Assembly: GCF_000312505.2 (NCBI RefSeq)
Contig: NZ_HG326227.1
Span: 171,120-235,119 of the forward strand
Direction of reading: 5' to 3'
DNA length: 64,000 bases
From: Fenollaria massiliensis
GTDB lineage: Bacteria > Bacillota > Clostridia > Tissierellales > Peptoniphilaceae
Shown: positions 16,776-27,300 of the stretch, in pieces
Position numbering within the stretch: the first letter of the stretch is position 1
How the letters are laid out: each line of letters starts with the position of its first letter
The notes under the pieces: generated by a model
Database searches by the model: none
Seen by the model: the letters and a program-made list of their open reading frames with translations, nothing else
Told to the model about the DNA's origin: nothing
Made by a program: the position numbers and the translations under genes

Positions 16776-18699
16776 GAGAGTAGATTTAATTAATTTTGGT
16801 AAATTTAATAATTATCACCTAGACTTTGACGATTCATTTAATCTGATTTATGGGCTTAATGAGAGCGGTAAGTCTACTATGCATGCCTTTATCAGCTTTA
16901 TGCTATTTGGCGTAAATAAGGCAAATACCAAGAGAAAAACTAAGATAAAAGATTATCTAAGATACAAACCAATAAACAAAAATGAGTATAGTGGCAGAAT
17001 GATTTTCGAAAAAGATGGCTTTACTTATGAAATATACAGAGATTTTTTAAATGATACTTATTTTGTCAGCAAAAACGGTCTTGACATCACTGAAGATATA
17101 AAAAGAGAAAATTCTATAAGTAATAAATCTATAGGAGAGATAATTTTAGGCTTTTCTCGCAATGTATTCACAGCTAGCACCTACATTAGTCAGTCGAAGG
17201 ATCTTTATTTTGATGATTTTGACGATATTAAAGAGCTTTTAATCAAGCTAAAGACAAATGACGAGGGCGAGTACAACTTAAGTGGGGCGAAAAATAATAT
17301 TGATAATGAAATTGCCACGATTGGTACGGAAAATGCAAAAACAAAGGAGCTATATGCTCTTAAGAAAGAAATTACAAGCCTAGATAGAGATATGTCTGGT
17401 CTTGAAGCATCACTTGAAGATACTATGACTATGCTTAACAATAAAGATGATTTAAATAAAAAGAAAAACGAATTAATTTTAAAAAATAAAGAATTTTTAT
17501 CTGAATACAATAAAGCTAAAGATTATTATAAAAAAGAAAATTTATTAAAGATAGAAGAGCTTAAAGAAAAGAAAAAAGATTTTTTAAAAAATGATAAAAA
17601 TATTAATAGTGACGATTATGAAAAATTTATCGAAATTACTAATAGACTTGATGCTATAAATAATAATGAATCTAGAAAAAATGCGCAAAAAAAATTATCC
17701 TATGCATTTCTTTTACTAAGTGTATTTAGTTTTATATATTATTTTATTAAGTCAAGTGAAATTGCTTTTAATATTGGAACTGCTTTTATAATAATTTTTC
17801 TTATAAGTTTTATTTTTGATAAAGTGAAGAAAAGTGATAAGGCTAAAGAAAAATTAATGATTGATAAAAAAGCTATTTTAGATAAATATAATATATCTAG
17901 CGATAATGATTTCATCAGTGAATATAATATTGAAAGATCAAGCGAGATGAATCAAAACTATTTACAAAGCTTTGATGAATTTTTAAAAACATATACTGAA
18001 AAGAATTTTGATGAGCTAAGTGAAGAAAAAGTTATTGAATATTTAGAAAAAAACAATAAAGAGCTCTATGATAAGTACAAGAACTACTCTATAAGCGCTT
18101 GTGAAGATGAAATCACTAGGATTGATTTAGAGCTAAGCTCTCTTGAGACTAAGCTTAATTATAATGACAAACTTTCACAAAGGGCCTACGAACTTAGCTT
18201 AAGGCGCAATGAGCTTGACGCTAGAATGAAGGAGCTTTACAGAAGAAAAAGCGCCTTAAGTGCCGCGAGCGAGATAATTTCTAGTCTTATTAATGAAATT
18301 AATACTAGTTACATGCCAAAAATAATTAATTATGCAAATAAATATTTAGAAATGTTTTCTAATGATAAATATATTTTTTTCTTGCTCGATGAAAGTTTTA
18401 AAATTATGCTTAAAGACAAAAAAACTAGTCTTGTATATGAAGAAGAAAACCTTAGTAGACAAGTCTTATCTATGTCATACCTTAGTCTAAGACTTGCTCT
18501 TGTTGAAGCGCTTGATATTAATCTATCACTTATTTTTGACGAAAATTTAGTATTTTTTGATGAAGAGCGTATGAGAACCGCACTAAAAGTTTTTGCCTTT
18601 TTAGCAAAAGAAAAGCAAGTATTATTATTTACGAGCAGTAAAGACGAAAAAAGTGTTCTCTCAGAGCTTAATCTGTGTTATAATTATATACAGTTATAG
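16765..18699 (+). CDS. Rad50/SbcC-like AAA ATPase (YhaN-like)
   Basis: A 644-residue SMC-type ATPase. The N-terminus has INFGKFNNYHLDF and the Walker A motif GLNESGKST near residue 30. The middle is charged and coiled-coil rich and is interrupted at ~310-350 by two hydrophobic segments (YAFLLLSVFSFIYYF and IGTAFIIIFLISFIF), as in YhaN proteins, implying membrane attachment. The C-terminus has a signature-like LSRQVLSMSYLSLRLAL and Walker B LIFDENLVFFDEER. The signature glycine is absent (LSRQ rather than LSxG). It is shorter than the ~960-residue Bacillus YhaN. Partner of the nuclease encoded upstream. Confidence 0.8.
   Translation: MKIKRVDLINFGKFNNYHLDFDDSFNLIYGLNESGKSTMHAFISFMLFGVNKANTKRKTKIKDYLRYKPINKNEYSGRMIFEKDGFTYEIYRDFLNDTYFVSKNGLDITEDIKRENSISNKSIGEIILGFSRNVFTASTYISQSKDLYFDDFDDIKELLIKLKTNDEGEYNLSGAKNNIDNEIATIGTENAKTKELYALKKEITSLDRDMSGLEASLEDTMTMLNNKDDLNKKKNELILKNKEFLSEYNKAKDYYKKENLLKIEELKEKKKDFLKNDKNINSDDYEKFIEITNRLDAINNNESRKNAQKKLSYAFLLLSVFSFIYYFIKSSEIAFNIGTAFIIIFLISFIFDKVKKSDKAKEKLMIDKKAILDKYNISSDNDFISEYNIERSSEMNQNYLQSFDEFLKTYTEKNFDELSEEKVIEYLEKNNKELYDKYKNYSISACEDEITRIDLELSSLETKLNYNDKLSQRAYELSLRRNELDARMKELYRRKSALSAASEIISSLINEINTSYMPKIINYANKYLEMFSNDKYIFFLLDESFKIMLKDKKTSLVYEEENLSRQVLSMSYLSLRLALVEALDINLSLIFDENLVFFDEERMRTALKVFAFLAKEKQVLLFTSSKDEKSVLSELNLCYNYIQL
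18679..18684 (+). promoter_or_regulatory. Possible -10 element inside the end of the YhaN-like gene
   Basis: TATAAT 26 bases before the phosphoesterase start at 18710; the -35 region is weak. It would give the phosphoesterase-nagB block its own transcript. Confidence 0.45.
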
Positions 18700-18709
18700 A
18701 GGTGAGAAA

Positions 18710-19399
18710 ATGATTTATGCTATAGGCGACTTACATTTAGATTCAACAGACTTAAAACCTATGAGTATCTTTGGCGGCAACTGGCAAGATCATGACAAGA
18801 AAATCAAGGCAAGTTGGCTTGAGAACGTCAAGGAAGACGATTTAGTTTTGCTACCAGGCGATACATCATGGGCAATGAGATTTAGTGAAGCTATAGACGA
18901 TTTAAAATTTATAGATGAATTGCCAGGCAAGAAACTTATTAGCAAAGGCAACCATGATTATTGGTGGACAAGCATATCCAAGATGAATGGCTTTGGATTT
19001 AAATCAATTCACTTTTTGCAAAATGATTCATATACTTATAAAGACTTTGCCATCTGCGCTACAAGAGGCTGGATGCAAGAGGATAATGACAAGTATGACG
19101 AAGAAAATGATAAAAAGATAACTGATAGAGAGCTAATTAGATTATCTTTATCGCTTGAAAAGGCTGATAAGGATAAAAAAATTATAGTGATGCTTCACTA
19201 TCCGCCATTTAATATGGACCTAGAGCCAAATCAGTTTCATGATCTCATGAAAGAAAATAATGTATATAAATGTATATATGGTCACTTGCACGCGGGGGGA
19301 CATAGGTACAGACGAGAAGGCTTGATAGATGGCATTGATTACTCATTGGTCTCAAGCGACTACTTAAATTTTAAACTTAAATTAATAGAGAGGTGTTAG
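18710..19399 (+). CDS. Calcineurin-like metallophosphoesterase
   Basis: A 229-residue cytoplasmic protein. Metal-binding motifs are AIGDLHLD at residues 3-10, LLPGDTSW near 50, SKGNHDYWW near 78, MLHYPPF near 162 and YGHLHAGGH near 190, the complete set for this superfamily. The pattern is closest to the predicted phosphohydrolases of the COG1768 type; the substrate is unknown. The ATG at 18710 was chosen because GAGGTGAG sits just upstream and IYAIGDLH is the natural N-terminus; an in-frame ATG at 18653 would add 19 residues from inside the previous gene. Confidence 0.82.
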   Translation: MIYAIGDLHLDSTDLKPMSIFGGNWQDHDKKIKASWLENVKEDDLVLLPGDTSWAMRFSEAIDDLKFIDELPGKKLISKGNHDYWWTSISKMNGFGFKSIHFLQNDSYTYKDFAICATRGWMQEDNDKYDEENDKKITDRELIRLSLSLEKADKDKKIIVMLHYPPFNMDLEPNQFHDLMKENNVYKCIYGHLHAGGHRYRREGLIDGIDYSLVSSDYLNFKLKLIERC

Positions 19400-19400
19400 T

Positions 19401-20132
19401 ATGAAGGTTATAGTTTGCAAAGATTATGACGAGATGAGCAAAGAAGCTGCTCAAATATTTATTAAACAAATTCAAGAAAAACATGACAGTGTATTAGGTT
19501 TGGCAACAGGATCAAGCCCTATTGGCATGTATAAAGAGCTTATAAAAGCAAATAAAGAAGGTAGTATTGATTTTAAAGATGTAATTACATTTAATTTAGA
19601 TGAATACGTTGGCTTAAACAAGGATCACCCAGCAAGTTATTATTATTTCATGAATGAGAATTTATTTGATCATATTAACATTGATAAAAAAAATACACAT
19701 ATACCACACGCTGAGGGAACAGACTTAGAAAAGGCAGCAAAAGAATACGAAGAAAGTCTATCACATTATGAAATTGATTTACAAGTCTTAGGCGTTGGTA
19801 AAAACGGTCACATTGGTTTTAATGAACCGGGAGACGACCTAAGCTCTGTAACTTATGTGCAAGAGCTATCAGAATCCACAAGGGTTGCAAACTCAAGATT
19901 CTTTGATGATATTGATGACGTGCCAAAATTTGCCATCACTATGGGGGTTGGCTCTATATTTAAAGCTAAAAAAATAGTTTTAATTGCAAGCGGCACTCAA
20001 AAGAGCTTCGCCATAGATTATTTATTAAATACTAAAAAGATATCATCTAAGGTACCAGTATCATTACTAAACTTACATCCAGATGTTACTGTAATCATAG
20101 ATGAAAAATTAGCAAGCTTAGTTATAAAATAA
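19401..20132 (+). CDS. nagB: Glucosamine-6-phosphate deaminase
   Basis: A 243-residue enzyme converting glucosamine-6-phosphate to fructose-6-phosphate and ammonia in amino sugar catabolism. It shows LGLATGSSPIGMY near residue 35, FNLDEYVGL near 68 with the catalytic Asp, GVGKNGHIGFNEPG near 132 and ITMGVGSIFKAKKI near 180, all usual for NagB. The length matches. It follows the phosphoesterase by one base and its TAA overlaps the next ATG. NagA is not in the window. Confidence 0.95.
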   Translation: MKVIVCKDYDEMSKEAAQIFIKQIQEKHDSVLGLATGSSPIGMYKELIKANKEGSIDFKDVITFNLDEYVGLNKDHPASYYYFMNENLFDHINIDKKNTHIPHAEGTDLEKAAKEYEESLSHYEIDLQVLGVGKNGHIGFNEPGDDLSSVTYVQELSESTRVANSRFFDDIDDVPKFAITMGVGSIFKAKKIVLIASGTQKSFAIDYLLNTKKISSKVPVSLLNLHPDVTVIIDEKLASLVIK

Positions 20133-20676
20133 TGATAGAAAGAGAAAAAGAAGTAAAAGTTTTTAATCTTGACTTAGATGCTCTTAAAAGGGAACTTTTA
20201 TCAAAGGGAGCAGAACACTTAGGAGAAGAAAAACAAGTAAATCACATACTAAAAGTTGATTTAGATGAAAATTCAAAGCTAAAGTCACTTCTTAGATTAA
20301 GAGAAGTATATAAAAGTGGCAAAGAAGCTTTTTATTTAACATACAAAATTAAAGGCAAGGACACAGGCGGCTTAAGAAACTCAGAAGAAATTACAAGCGA
20401 GATAAAAGATAAAGACTCCATACTTAAGATACTTGAAATGCTTGGTGTAAGCGTAATTGAATTAAATTACAAGACAAGAGACTCATACCTTTATAAAGAT
20501 GCACGCTTTGATTTTGATGAACTTGATAAAAAACATTTGATGTGCCTTATCTTGAAATTGAAGTTAAAGATGATGAAAAACTTGAAGAAATCATAAAAGA
20601 ATTTAATATTGACAGGAAAAATATTACAACGAAAAATATAAATGAATTAAGGAAAGATCATAATGAAATTTATTAA
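20132..20676 (+). CDS. CYTH-domain protein (CyaB/ThTPase-like), frame interrupted
   Basis: The N-terminal REKEVKV is the ExExK signature of CYTH proteins, which bind triphosphates; LLRLREVY, LTYKIKG and RFDFDEL are further conserved strands. As read, the frame stops at 20596 after 154 codons with a nonsense tail. At the A6 run 20528-20533, adding one A continues the gene in frame to a stop at 20676, encoding TFDVPYLEIEVKD and ending HNEIY, for about 181 residues, normal for the class IV adenylate cyclase-like group. Its substrate is unknown. The restored frame overlaps the next gene by 14 bases. Confidence 0.8.
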
Positions 20677-21181
20677 AGATAATGCTATAGATATAATTAT
20701 CGCTTTAGTCTTAGTAGCATTAAGCCTAGGGATGAATTTTGGCTTAATGAAGCTAAACAAAGGCTTTAACGAATATCTTGTAATACTGCTGTTTACATAT
20801 ATAGCTGTATTTGCGCTAGATATAAAATTTTCGGTGCCGAGCGTTTTATTGATATTTATATTAAATTTATTATTTAGAAAAAATTTAAATTTTGACATTA
20901 GAACGCTTATGATATTTATAGAAGTAGTTTTTGGCTTTGCTATTGGATATATAAGCCATAAAAAATTTAATATATCATATATATTTTCACTTCTTGTATC
21001 TATAGTCATTTCAAAGATACTTAGCTATATCATAGCGCTACTAATTGCAAACGCAGCTCATATATATAATATAGACAGAATTATTAAAGTAAATTTAGTA
21101 GCATCATTACTAAGCATAACAGCTTGTTTAGTCATAGTGCCATTACTTGTTTATACAAAAGAGAATTTCACTTATCTATAG
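20663..21181 (+). CDS. Integral membrane protein of unknown function
   Basis: A 172-residue protein that is hydrophobic almost throughout, with about five spans: IIIALVLVALSLGMNFGLM, YLVILLFTYIAVFAL, VPSVLLIFILNLLF, a pair around TLMIFIEVVFGFAIGYIS and IFSLLVSIVISKILSYIIALLI, and a last span before LLVYTK. The size and shape recall ECF-transporter substrate-binding (S) components, but I see no diagnostic motif, so this is speculation. It overlaps the restored end of the CYTH gene and precedes the deaminase gene by nine bases with an AGGAGG site. Confidence 0.65.
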   Translation: MKFIKDNAIDIIIALVLVALSLGMNFGLMKLNKGFNEYLVILLFTYIAVFALDIKFSVPSVLLIFILNLLFRKNLNFDIRTLMIFIEVVFGFAIGYISHKKFNISYIFSLLVSIVISKILSYIIALLIANAAHIYNIDRIIKVNLVASLLSITACLVIVPLLVYTKENFTYL

Positions 21182-21190
21182 GAGGTTAAG

Positions 21191-22450
21191 ATGATACTAA
21201 TAAAAAATATCAAGTATATTGACGTAGAAGAATCAATTGTTAAAGGTCCTTGCGATATTTTAATCGATGGTAATAGAGTTAAAAAGATTGCTGAAAATAT
21301 TGAAGAAGCAGGTGCCTACATCATTGATGGCGCTGATAAATTATTGATGCCAGGACTATTTAACACGCATAACCACGTTGCTATGAGCGTATTTAGGAAT
21401 TACGCTGATGATATGGAGCTAATGGATTGGCTACAAAATAAAATTTGGCCACTTGAGTCAAAACTTACTGCTGAAGATATTTATTGGGCAAGTCTATTAA
21501 CATTCATAGAGCTTGTAAAAACTGGAACAACAGCCTTTAATGATATGTATATGTTCTGCGAAAGAGTCTTTGACGCAGCTAATGAAATAGGTATTAGAGG
21601 CCTTATCGCAAGAGGCATGACTAATGATGCTTTTAATAAAGAGAGAGAAGCAAATATACGTGATATGTATGAAAAGTATCATCAAAAGGACGGCCTATTA
21701 AGATTAGCCATCGCGCCTCATGCTATATACACAACTGGACTTGATTATTTAAAGAGCTGTATAGACCTTGCTAAAGAATTAGATTTAATCATTCATACGC
21801 ATGCGAGCGAAACTTTAACTGAAGTAAATAATTCTTACAAGGAATATAGAAAGAGCCCTATAAAGATATTTAAAGAGCTCGGAATGTTTGACCAAAAAAC
21901 AATACTTGCTCACTGCGTTCATTTGTCTGAAGAAGATATGGATATAATTGCAAAAAATAATGCACTAGTAAGTTTAAATGTATCATCAAATATGAAGCTT
22001 GCAAGCGGCATACCTGATATTAAGAATATGTTTGTGCGCGGCGACAAGCTAGCCATAGGTACTGATGGAGCTAGTTCAAATAATATGCAAAATATGTTTA
22101 CTGAGATGAGAGCGGTTTCTCTTGCAGCTAAGGCACGTTCACTTGATCCAAAGGTGATGAGTGCAGGAGAAGTACTTAAGCTAGCAACTATAAATCCATA
22201 TAAATATATATTTGATGAAGATGTAAACATAAGTGAAGGATCACTTGCAGATTTAATTCTAATAAATCTTGACAATACAAATTTAAAACCACAAAATAAT
22301 TTAATTAGTGCTATGGTTTATTCGATGAACGGAAGTGAAGTTGATACAACTATAATCAATGGCAAGATAATTATGGAAAATAAAAAAATTAAAGGCATAG
22401 ATGAGGATTTAGTTGTAAGAAAAGTTGAAGAAATTATTAAAAATATTTAG
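21191..22450 (+). CDS. mtaD: 5-methylthioadenosine/S-adenosylhomocysteine deaminase-like amidohydrolase
   Basis: A 419-residue zinc amidohydrolase of the TrzN/MtaD group. It has the metal ligands HNHVAMS near residue 57 (the usual HxH), HTHASET near 200 and AHCVHLSE near 238, then GTDGASSNN near 287 with the final metal-binding Asp. The family deaminates MTA, SAH or adenosine to inosine-type products; which one is used here is not evident. The length is typical. It follows an AGGAGG site and is read with the metallopeptidase gene eleven bases downstream. Confidence 0.85.
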   Translation: MILIKNIKYIDVEESIVKGPCDILIDGNRVKKIAENIEEAGAYIIDGADKLLMPGLFNTHNHVAMSVFRNYADDMELMDWLQNKIWPLESKLTAEDIYWASLLTFIELVKTGTTAFNDMYMFCERVFDAANEIGIRGLIARGMTNDAFNKEREANIRDMYEKYHQKDGLLRLAIAPHAIYTTGLDYLKSCIDLAKELDLIIHTHASETLTEVNNSYKEYRKSPIKIFKELGMFDQKTILAHCVHLSEEDMDIIAKNNALVSLNVSSNMKLASGIPDIKNMFVRGDKLAIGTDGASSNNMQNMFTEMRAVSLAAKARSLDPKVMSAGEVLKLATINPYKYIFDEDVNISEGSLADLILINLDNTNLKPQNNLISAMVYSMNGSEVDTTIINGKIIMENKKIKGIDEDLVVRKVEEIIKNI

Positions 22451-22461
22451 GGGTTGATGAA

Positions 22462-23316
22462 ATGAAGTGGAGAGGCAGAGAGAAATCTACTAATGTTAAC
22501 GATAGAAGAGGTCAATCGGGCGGCATGCCAAACTTTGGCGGATTCAAGATGGGCACAGGCGGAGTAATACTTTTACTGGTACTATACTTAGTATTTGGCG
22601 ATGGTATCTTTGGCGGCCCAAGTGGTCCTGGAGCTGGCATACAAAATGGTCAAGGCACGCCGATAACAAGTGAAAAAGAAGAAGAGTATAAAGAATTCAT
22701 CTCAGTTGTTTTAAAAGACACTGAAGATGTTTGGCATGAAGTATTTAAGGACAATGGCTTAGAGTATGAAGAACCACAATTAACACTATTTAATGGTAGC
22801 ATTAACTCTGGTTGCGGTTTTGCATCTGAACAGATGGGTCCATTCTATTGCTCTGTCGATAAAAATATCTACATAGACCTTTCATTTTTTGATCAGCTTA
22901 AAAATGAATTCGGAGCAAAGGGCGATTTCGCCATGGCCTATGTATTAGCACATGAAGTTGGTCATCATGTACAAAAATTATTGGGTACTCTTGATAAAGT
23001 TCATGCATTACAAGGAAAAATTTCTGAAAAAGAATATAATAAATACTCTGTTAAGCTTGAATTGCAAGCAGATTATTACGCTGGAGTCTTTGCAAAGCAC
23101 ATACAAGATAGAGGCATCTTAGATGAAGGCGATTTTGAAGAAGCGATAAACGCAGCATCAAAGATAGGCGATGACACACTTCAAGAGAAATACCAAGGAA
23201 GAGTAGTTCCAGATAGTTTTACACATGGAACTAGCGAGCAAAGAATGAAGTGGTTCAAAAAAGGCTTTGAAAAAGGCACTATTCAAGACGGAGATACTTT
23301 TAACGGAGAAATTTAA
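22462..23316 (+). CDS. Neutral zinc metallopeptidase, YpfJ family
   Basis: A 284-residue membrane-bound protein. The N-terminus is a short basic, glycine-rich segment (MKWRGREKSTNVNDRRGQSG) followed by one membrane span near 35 (GVILLLVLYLVFGDGIF) and a G/P-rich linker. The peptidase domain contains the zinc motif AHEVGHHVQ near residue 165, preceded by SGCGFASEQMGPFYC, and ends with DSFTHGTSEQRMKWF. These are typical of the YpfJ/KPN_00200 group. Its natural substrate is unknown. Confidence 0.87.
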   Translation: MKWRGREKSTNVNDRRGQSGGMPNFGGFKMGTGGVILLLVLYLVFGDGIFGGPSGPGAGIQNGQGTPITSEKEEEYKEFISVVLKDTEDVWHEVFKDNGLEYEEPQLTLFNGSINSGCGFASEQMGPFYCSVDKNIYIDLSFFDQLKNEFGAKGDFAMAYVLAHEVGHHVQKLLGTLDKVHALQGKISEKEYNKYSVKLELQADYYAGVFAKHIQDRGILDEGDFEEAINAASKIGDDTLQEKYQGRVVPDSFTHGTSEQRMKWFKKGFEKGTIQDGDTFNGEI

Positions 23317-23335
23317 TAAATAAAGGAGATTTAAT

Positions 23336-24328
23336 ATGGATAAAAAAATAGCATTTAGCGCTATACAGCCATCAGGTGATTTAACCATAGGTAATTATTT
23401 AGGCGCTTTAAAAAATTTAGCAAAACTTCAAGATGATTACAATTGCTTATATGCAGTTGCTGACCTTCACAGTATAACTGTACCAAAAGTTCCTAAAGAA
23501 CTTAGGAAAAAGACTTATGAAATATTTGCGATGATGTTAGTTAGCGGCGTTGATCCAGAAAAAAGCGTTTTGTTTGTTCAATCGCATGTACCTGAACATG
23601 CTATGCTCGGATGGATACTTGATACCATCTCATATATCGGTCAGCTTAATAGAATGACTCAGTATAAAGATAAGTCCAAGAAGTCTCCTGAAAACTGTAA
23701 CGCAGGATTATTAACATATCCAGTACTAATGGCAGGCGACATACTTTTGTATCAAACAGATTTAGTACCAGTTGGCGAAGACCAAACACAGCACATGGAG
23801 CTAGCAAGAGACTTAGCTATCAGGTTTAACAGCAAGTACTCAGACACATTCAAAGTGCCTGAAGCCTACATCGCTAAGACAGGAAAAAGAATTATGTCAC
23901 TACAAGATCCGACTAAAAAGATGAGTAAGTCAGATGAAGATCCAAACAGCTTTATTTATATCATGGATAGCAAAGATAAAATTTACTCAAAAATCAGAAA
24001 AGCTGTTACTGATAGTGAAGCAAATTTTGCTTATGACCCAAACAGAGCCGGCTTATATAATCTTATAAATATTTATAGTTCATTCACTGGCATGAGCACT
24101 GATGATATTGTTAAAAAGTATGATTCACTTGGATACAAAGAATTCAAAGAAGATTTAGCTGATATTATTTATGAAGATTTAAAAGATTTTCAATACAATT
24201 TTAATGAAGTTATTCAAGATAAAGAAGGTCTTGAAAAGCTTATGGCGCAAGGAAGAGATAAAGCTAGATACCTTGCTAATAAGACTTTAAGAAAAGTTAT
24301 GAAAAAAGTTGGCTTTGTACAAATATAA
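23336..24328 (+). CDS. trpS: Tryptophan--tRNA ligase
   Basis: A class I synthetase of 330 residues. It shows AIQPSGDLTIGNYLGAL near residue 8 (the HIGH-equivalent), DLHSITV near 43, MAGDILLYQTDLVPVGEDQTQH near 132 and KMSKSDEDPNS near 197 (the KMSKS loop). The ribosome site AAGGAG precedes the ATG. No T-box leader fits in the 19-base gap before it, so tryptophan control of this gene is not evident. The PurD gene starts ten bases after its stop. Confidence 0.95.
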   Translation: MDKKIAFSAIQPSGDLTIGNYLGALKNLAKLQDDYNCLYAVADLHSITVPKVPKELRKKTYEIFAMMLVSGVDPEKSVLFVQSHVPEHAMLGWILDTISYIGQLNRMTQYKDKSKKSPENCNAGLLTYPVLMAGDILLYQTDLVPVGEDQTQHMELARDLAIRFNSKYSDTFKVPEAYIAKTGKRIMSLQDPTKKMSKSDEDPNSFIYIMDSKDKIYSKIRKAVTDSEANFAYDPNRAGLYNLINIYSSFTGMSTDDIVKKYDSLGYKEFKEDLADIIYEDLKDFQYNFNEVIQDKEGLEKLMAQGRDKARYLANKTLRKVMKKVGFVQI

Positions 24329-24338
24329 GGAGTTAGCT

Positions 24339-27300
24339 ATGAAGATATTAATTATAGGCAGCGGCGGACGAGAGTATGCCATCGCTTCAAAAATTAAAGA
24401 AGAAGATAATTCTGTAGAAATTATTTTTGCTCCAGGAAATGGAAAAACTGAGAGTGAATTTAAAAATATTGACATAGGAGTCATGGATTTTGATAAGCTA
24501 ATTAATTATGCTAAGGATAATAATATTGACTATACTATAGTCGGACCAGAAGATCCACTATGTTTTGGCATAGTCGATAAATTCGAGGCAGAAGGACTTA
24601 AGATATTTGGGCCAAAGAAAGAAGCTGCAATGTTTGAGAAGAGCAAGGCATTTTCAAAGAGGTTTATGGAGAAATATCATATAGATACCGCTAAGTATCT
24701 TGAGACTGATAGCATTGATGAAGCAAAGAAATACGCTTATGAACTAATTAGTGAATCAAAAGTAAATAAAGTGGTACTAAAGTATGATGGACTTGCTCAA
24801 GGCAAAGGAGTTATCATAGCTTCAAGCGTTGATGATATTGATGAAGCTCTTAATGAATTATTACTAGATAAAAAATTTGGTGATGACAAAATTATTGTCG
24901 AAGAATATATTGACGGTTTTGAAACATCTGTTCATGTACTTATTTCAAATGGCGAATATATAATGCTTCCGAGCGCTAAAGACCATAAAAAAGTCTATGA
25001 AGGTGAAACAGGTGAAAATACTGGCGGCATGGGCTCATACTCACCGAACCTTATGGCACTACCATATTTAAAAAACATAGAAGAAGAACTGGTTAAGCCA
25101 TTCATCAAAGGTCTTAAAGCAGAGGGCATTGACTATAGAGGAGTATTATTCGCAGGTCTTATGATAAATTCGGATGGAATAAAAGTTTTAGAGTTTAACA
25201 CAAGATTTGGAGATCCAGAAACTGAAGTTATCCTAGAAAGAATTGATTCTTCGCTATTAGATGCACTTATTAAGACAAGTGAAGCAAAACTTAATGAATA
25301 TAAATTAAAAGTAAATGATAAAAAGATAGTTAACGTTGTACTAGCATCTGGTGGCTATCCAGCGAAGTATGATAAAGGCTACGAAATAAAAGGCTTAGAC
25401 AAATTATCAGAAGATGTTAAAGTTAATTACGCAGGCGTTAAGGCAAGTAGCAAAAAGCTATTGACCAATGGCGGCAGAGTGTTAAATATACTTTCTAAAG
25501 CTGATACATTTGAAGAAGCGTATAAAAAAGTTTATGATGAGATCCAAAAGATTTCATTTGATAAAATGCATTATAGGAGGGATATTGGTCCAGTGGTTAA
25601 GAGAGTTTATGTTTGTAAAAAAGATGAATTTGATGCTGAGTCAAATGGTTTAACAAGAGAGATTAAAGATTTTCTTAAGATAAATATTGACTCAATCAAA
25701 GTTTATAACAGATATGATATTGAATTACTTTCTGATGAAGAAATTAATAAGATATCAAATACTATTCTGTGTGAAAAACCAGTAGATAATATATATTTAT
25801 TGGATGATGCTTTAGAAATGGAAAAGAACTTGAAGAATGCCTTTGTTGTTAGATACAAAAAAGGACAATTTGATCAAAGAGAGCAAGGACTAAAGGATAC
25901 AATCAAGGTCACTCTAGGTAAAGACGGTGTTTTAGCAAGATGTGAAAAAGTTTATGACATCAAAGGAGATGTATCTGAAGAAGATATTAAAAAGATTAAA
26001 AAATATCTTATAAATACTGTTGACCAAGCAGAAGGAGTATTGATTGGCATACCAACAACACTTAAGGAAAGCTTTGACATGAATATCGAGTCAATAGTTT
26101 ATGATGGATTTATAAAGCTTGATGACGAAGGATTAAAAGATTTCCATGAGAAAAATTCTCTTGCCATGTCTATAGAAGACTTAAAAGTGTTCCAAGACTA
26201 TTTTATCAAAGAAAATAGAGATCCAAGCCAAACAGAACTAAAGTTAATTGACACTTATTGGTCAGACCACTGTAGACACACTACATTTAATACACAATTG
26301 ACAAATATTAACTTTGAAGGAGAAAATGATTTCATAGAAGTAATTAGAAATACATTAAATGAGTATTTAAAAGCAAGAAATCAATTCTCTAAGAAAGATT
26401 TAACTCTTATGGACCTAGCAACTATAGTTACTAAAAAGCTTAGAGGCCTAGGCAAGCTTAATGATTTAGAAGTAAGTGAAGAAATAAACGCTTGCTCAGT
26501 AAAAATTAAAGTTAGCATAGATGGAAGACTTAGAGATTATTTATTAATGTTTAAGAATGAAACTCATAACCATCCAACTGAGATAGAGCCATTTGGCGGT
26601 GCTCAAACTTGTCTTGGTGGGGCAATAAGAGACCCATTATCAGGAAGAAGCTATGTTTATCAAGCAATGAGAATAACTGGAGCGGCAGACCCAAGAGAAG
26701 CTATTGAAGATACACTTGAAGGAAAACTTCCTCAAAGAAAGATAGTTTTAGACGCAGCTAGAGGATATTCTTCTTATGGTAATCAAATCGGTTTAGCAAC
26801 AGGCTATGTTGATGAAGTATATCATCCTGGATATAAAGCAAAGAGGATGGAAGTAGGCGCAGTAATCGCTGCAGCACCTATGGAAAATGTTTTTAGAGGT
26901 GTACCAGCTAAGGGAGATATCATAATTTTACTTGGTGGCAAGACTGGTAGAGACGGTATTGGAGGAGCAACAGGAAGCTCTAAGATACAAACAGACAAAT
27001 CAGTTGAAGACTCAGCAGCTGAAGTGCAAAAAGGCAATGCACCAACAGAGAGAAAGATTCAAAGATTATTTAGAATACCTGAATTAGCTAAAATGATCAA
27101 GAGATGTAATGACTTTGGTGCAGGTGGTGTCAGCGTTGCTATAGGCGAATTAGCTGATTCATTATTAATACACTTAGAAAAGGTACCACTAAAATACCAC
27201 GGACTAAGCCCAATGGAGATAGCTATATCAGAATCACAAGAGAGAATGGCTGTAGTTATAGCTAAAGAAAATTATGAAAAGTTTAAAGAATATGCAAACG

